A DNA stretch of 6,828 nt, taken from the NCBI GenBank assembly GCA_902805755.1, contig CADCUA010000446.1, positions 1 through 6,828 of the forward strand. Direction: 5' to 3'. A program made the position numbers and the translations under genes. The DNA comes from an uncultured Lysobacter sp. (GTDB taxonomy: Bacteria > Pseudomonadota > Gammaproteobacteria > Xanthomonadales > Xanthomonadaceae). Below, in pieces: positions 6,499 through 6,828 of this stretch (positions are counted from its first letter, which is position 1; each line of letters starts with the position of its first letter). Under the pieces are notes generated by a model. The model saw only the letters and a program-made list of their open reading frames with translations. It ran no database searches and had not been told where the DNA came from.

Positions 6499-6828
6499 TC
6501 AGCCGGCTGATCCGTCGAGCCTCGCCTGTGCCTCGCGCTTGCCGATGGAGCGCAGTTCGGCGAGTGCGGCCATCTGCGACTTGCGTGGAACGGCCTTGCC
6601 GGTTTCCCAGTTGTAGATCGACTGGCCACTGACGCCGGCCAGCTTGCCGAATTGCGCCGCCGACAGCCCGAGGCGGGCGCGCAGCGATTTCAGACCTTTT
6701 GCAACAAAGCGGTGGTTTGCACCTTCGGTCTGCGGCTCGGCGGGCGCAACATCGCGATTCTTCTGCAGGCTCTTGTTCTGCCGCGAAAGCTGCGCGAGCT
6801 GGCGCTTGAGTTCGGCCACGTCGCGACG
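6499..6828 (-). CDS. XRE-family helix-turn-helix protein, 5' end outside the window
   Basis: The last 109 residues of a protein whose frame stays open to the window edge. The visible part opens with a coiled-coil-like stretch (VAELKRQLAQLSRQNKSLQK, about 4-23), then a variable linker. A Cro/C1-type helix-turn-helix follows at about 42-95: FVAKGLKSLRARLGLSAAQF, then GKLAGVSGQSIYNWETGKAVP. The second helix and the SGQSIYNWE recognition helix are clear. The tail ends SIGKREAQARLDGSAG. A GTG at 6819 could start a 106-aa protein, but it would cut the coiled coil, has no visible SD, and the frame continues upstream as RRD. In Xanthomonadaceae, similar proteins carry a longer charged coiled-coil N-terminus before this domain, so the gene is most likely truncated here. 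A sequence-specific DNA-binding role is probable; targets are unknown. It is the nearest regulator candidate for the dyads at 6306-6455, which is speculative. Confidence 0.85.
   Translation of the reverse strand, partial: RRDVAELKRQLAQLSRQNKSLQKNRDVAPAEPQTEGANHRFVAKGLKSLRARLGLSAAQFGKLAGVSGQSIYNWETGKAVPRKSQMAALAELRSIGKREAQARLDGSAG

Overview
The window looks like ordinary chromosome from a high-GC gammaproteobacterium, most likely Xanthomonadaceae (Lysobacter/Luteimonas-like). The reasons are the strong G/C bias at codon third positions, an aqualysin-like secreted S8 protease with PPC and P domains, a DUF1615 lipoprotein, a divergent S4-domain pseudouridine synthase, and an XRE-type protein with an N-terminal coiled coil. 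The lineage is inferred from family recognition, not from a marker gene.

Layout. Two genes read rightward at the left end: a six-segment membrane protein with a K+-channel-like pore loop but an altered filter (126-812), and a GXWXG/DUF4334 protein (897-1460). They are joined by a possible 35-codon ORF that overlaps both. Everything to the right reads leftward. A UUCG-capped terminator (1673-1703) closes the secreted protease gene (1731-3626). Next come a 547-bp stretch without a convincing gene, a DUF1615 lipoprotein (4174-5355), an RsuA/RluF-like pseudouridine synthase (5524-6246), a 252-bp spacer rich in dyad symmetry, and the 3' part of an XRE-family gene that runs off the right edge (6499-6828).

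The genes do not form one obvious pathway. Three products act at or beyond the cell envelope (channel-like protein, lipoprotein, exported protease). The leftward genes are widely spaced and are probably separate transcription units. No mobile element, CRISPR array, tRNA/rRNA, phage gene or defence system was seen.

The points most worth a second look are these. The DUF1615 lipoprotein carries, in order, motifs resembling those of lysozyme-fold lytic transglycosylases. The pseudouridine synthase has a Tyr where the catalytic Asp normally aligns (Asp is the next residue) and a Phe in place of the usual KxYxV Tyr. The channel-like protein reads GVGNGD where TVGYGD is expected. I found no convincing evidence of a wholly new multi-gene system.
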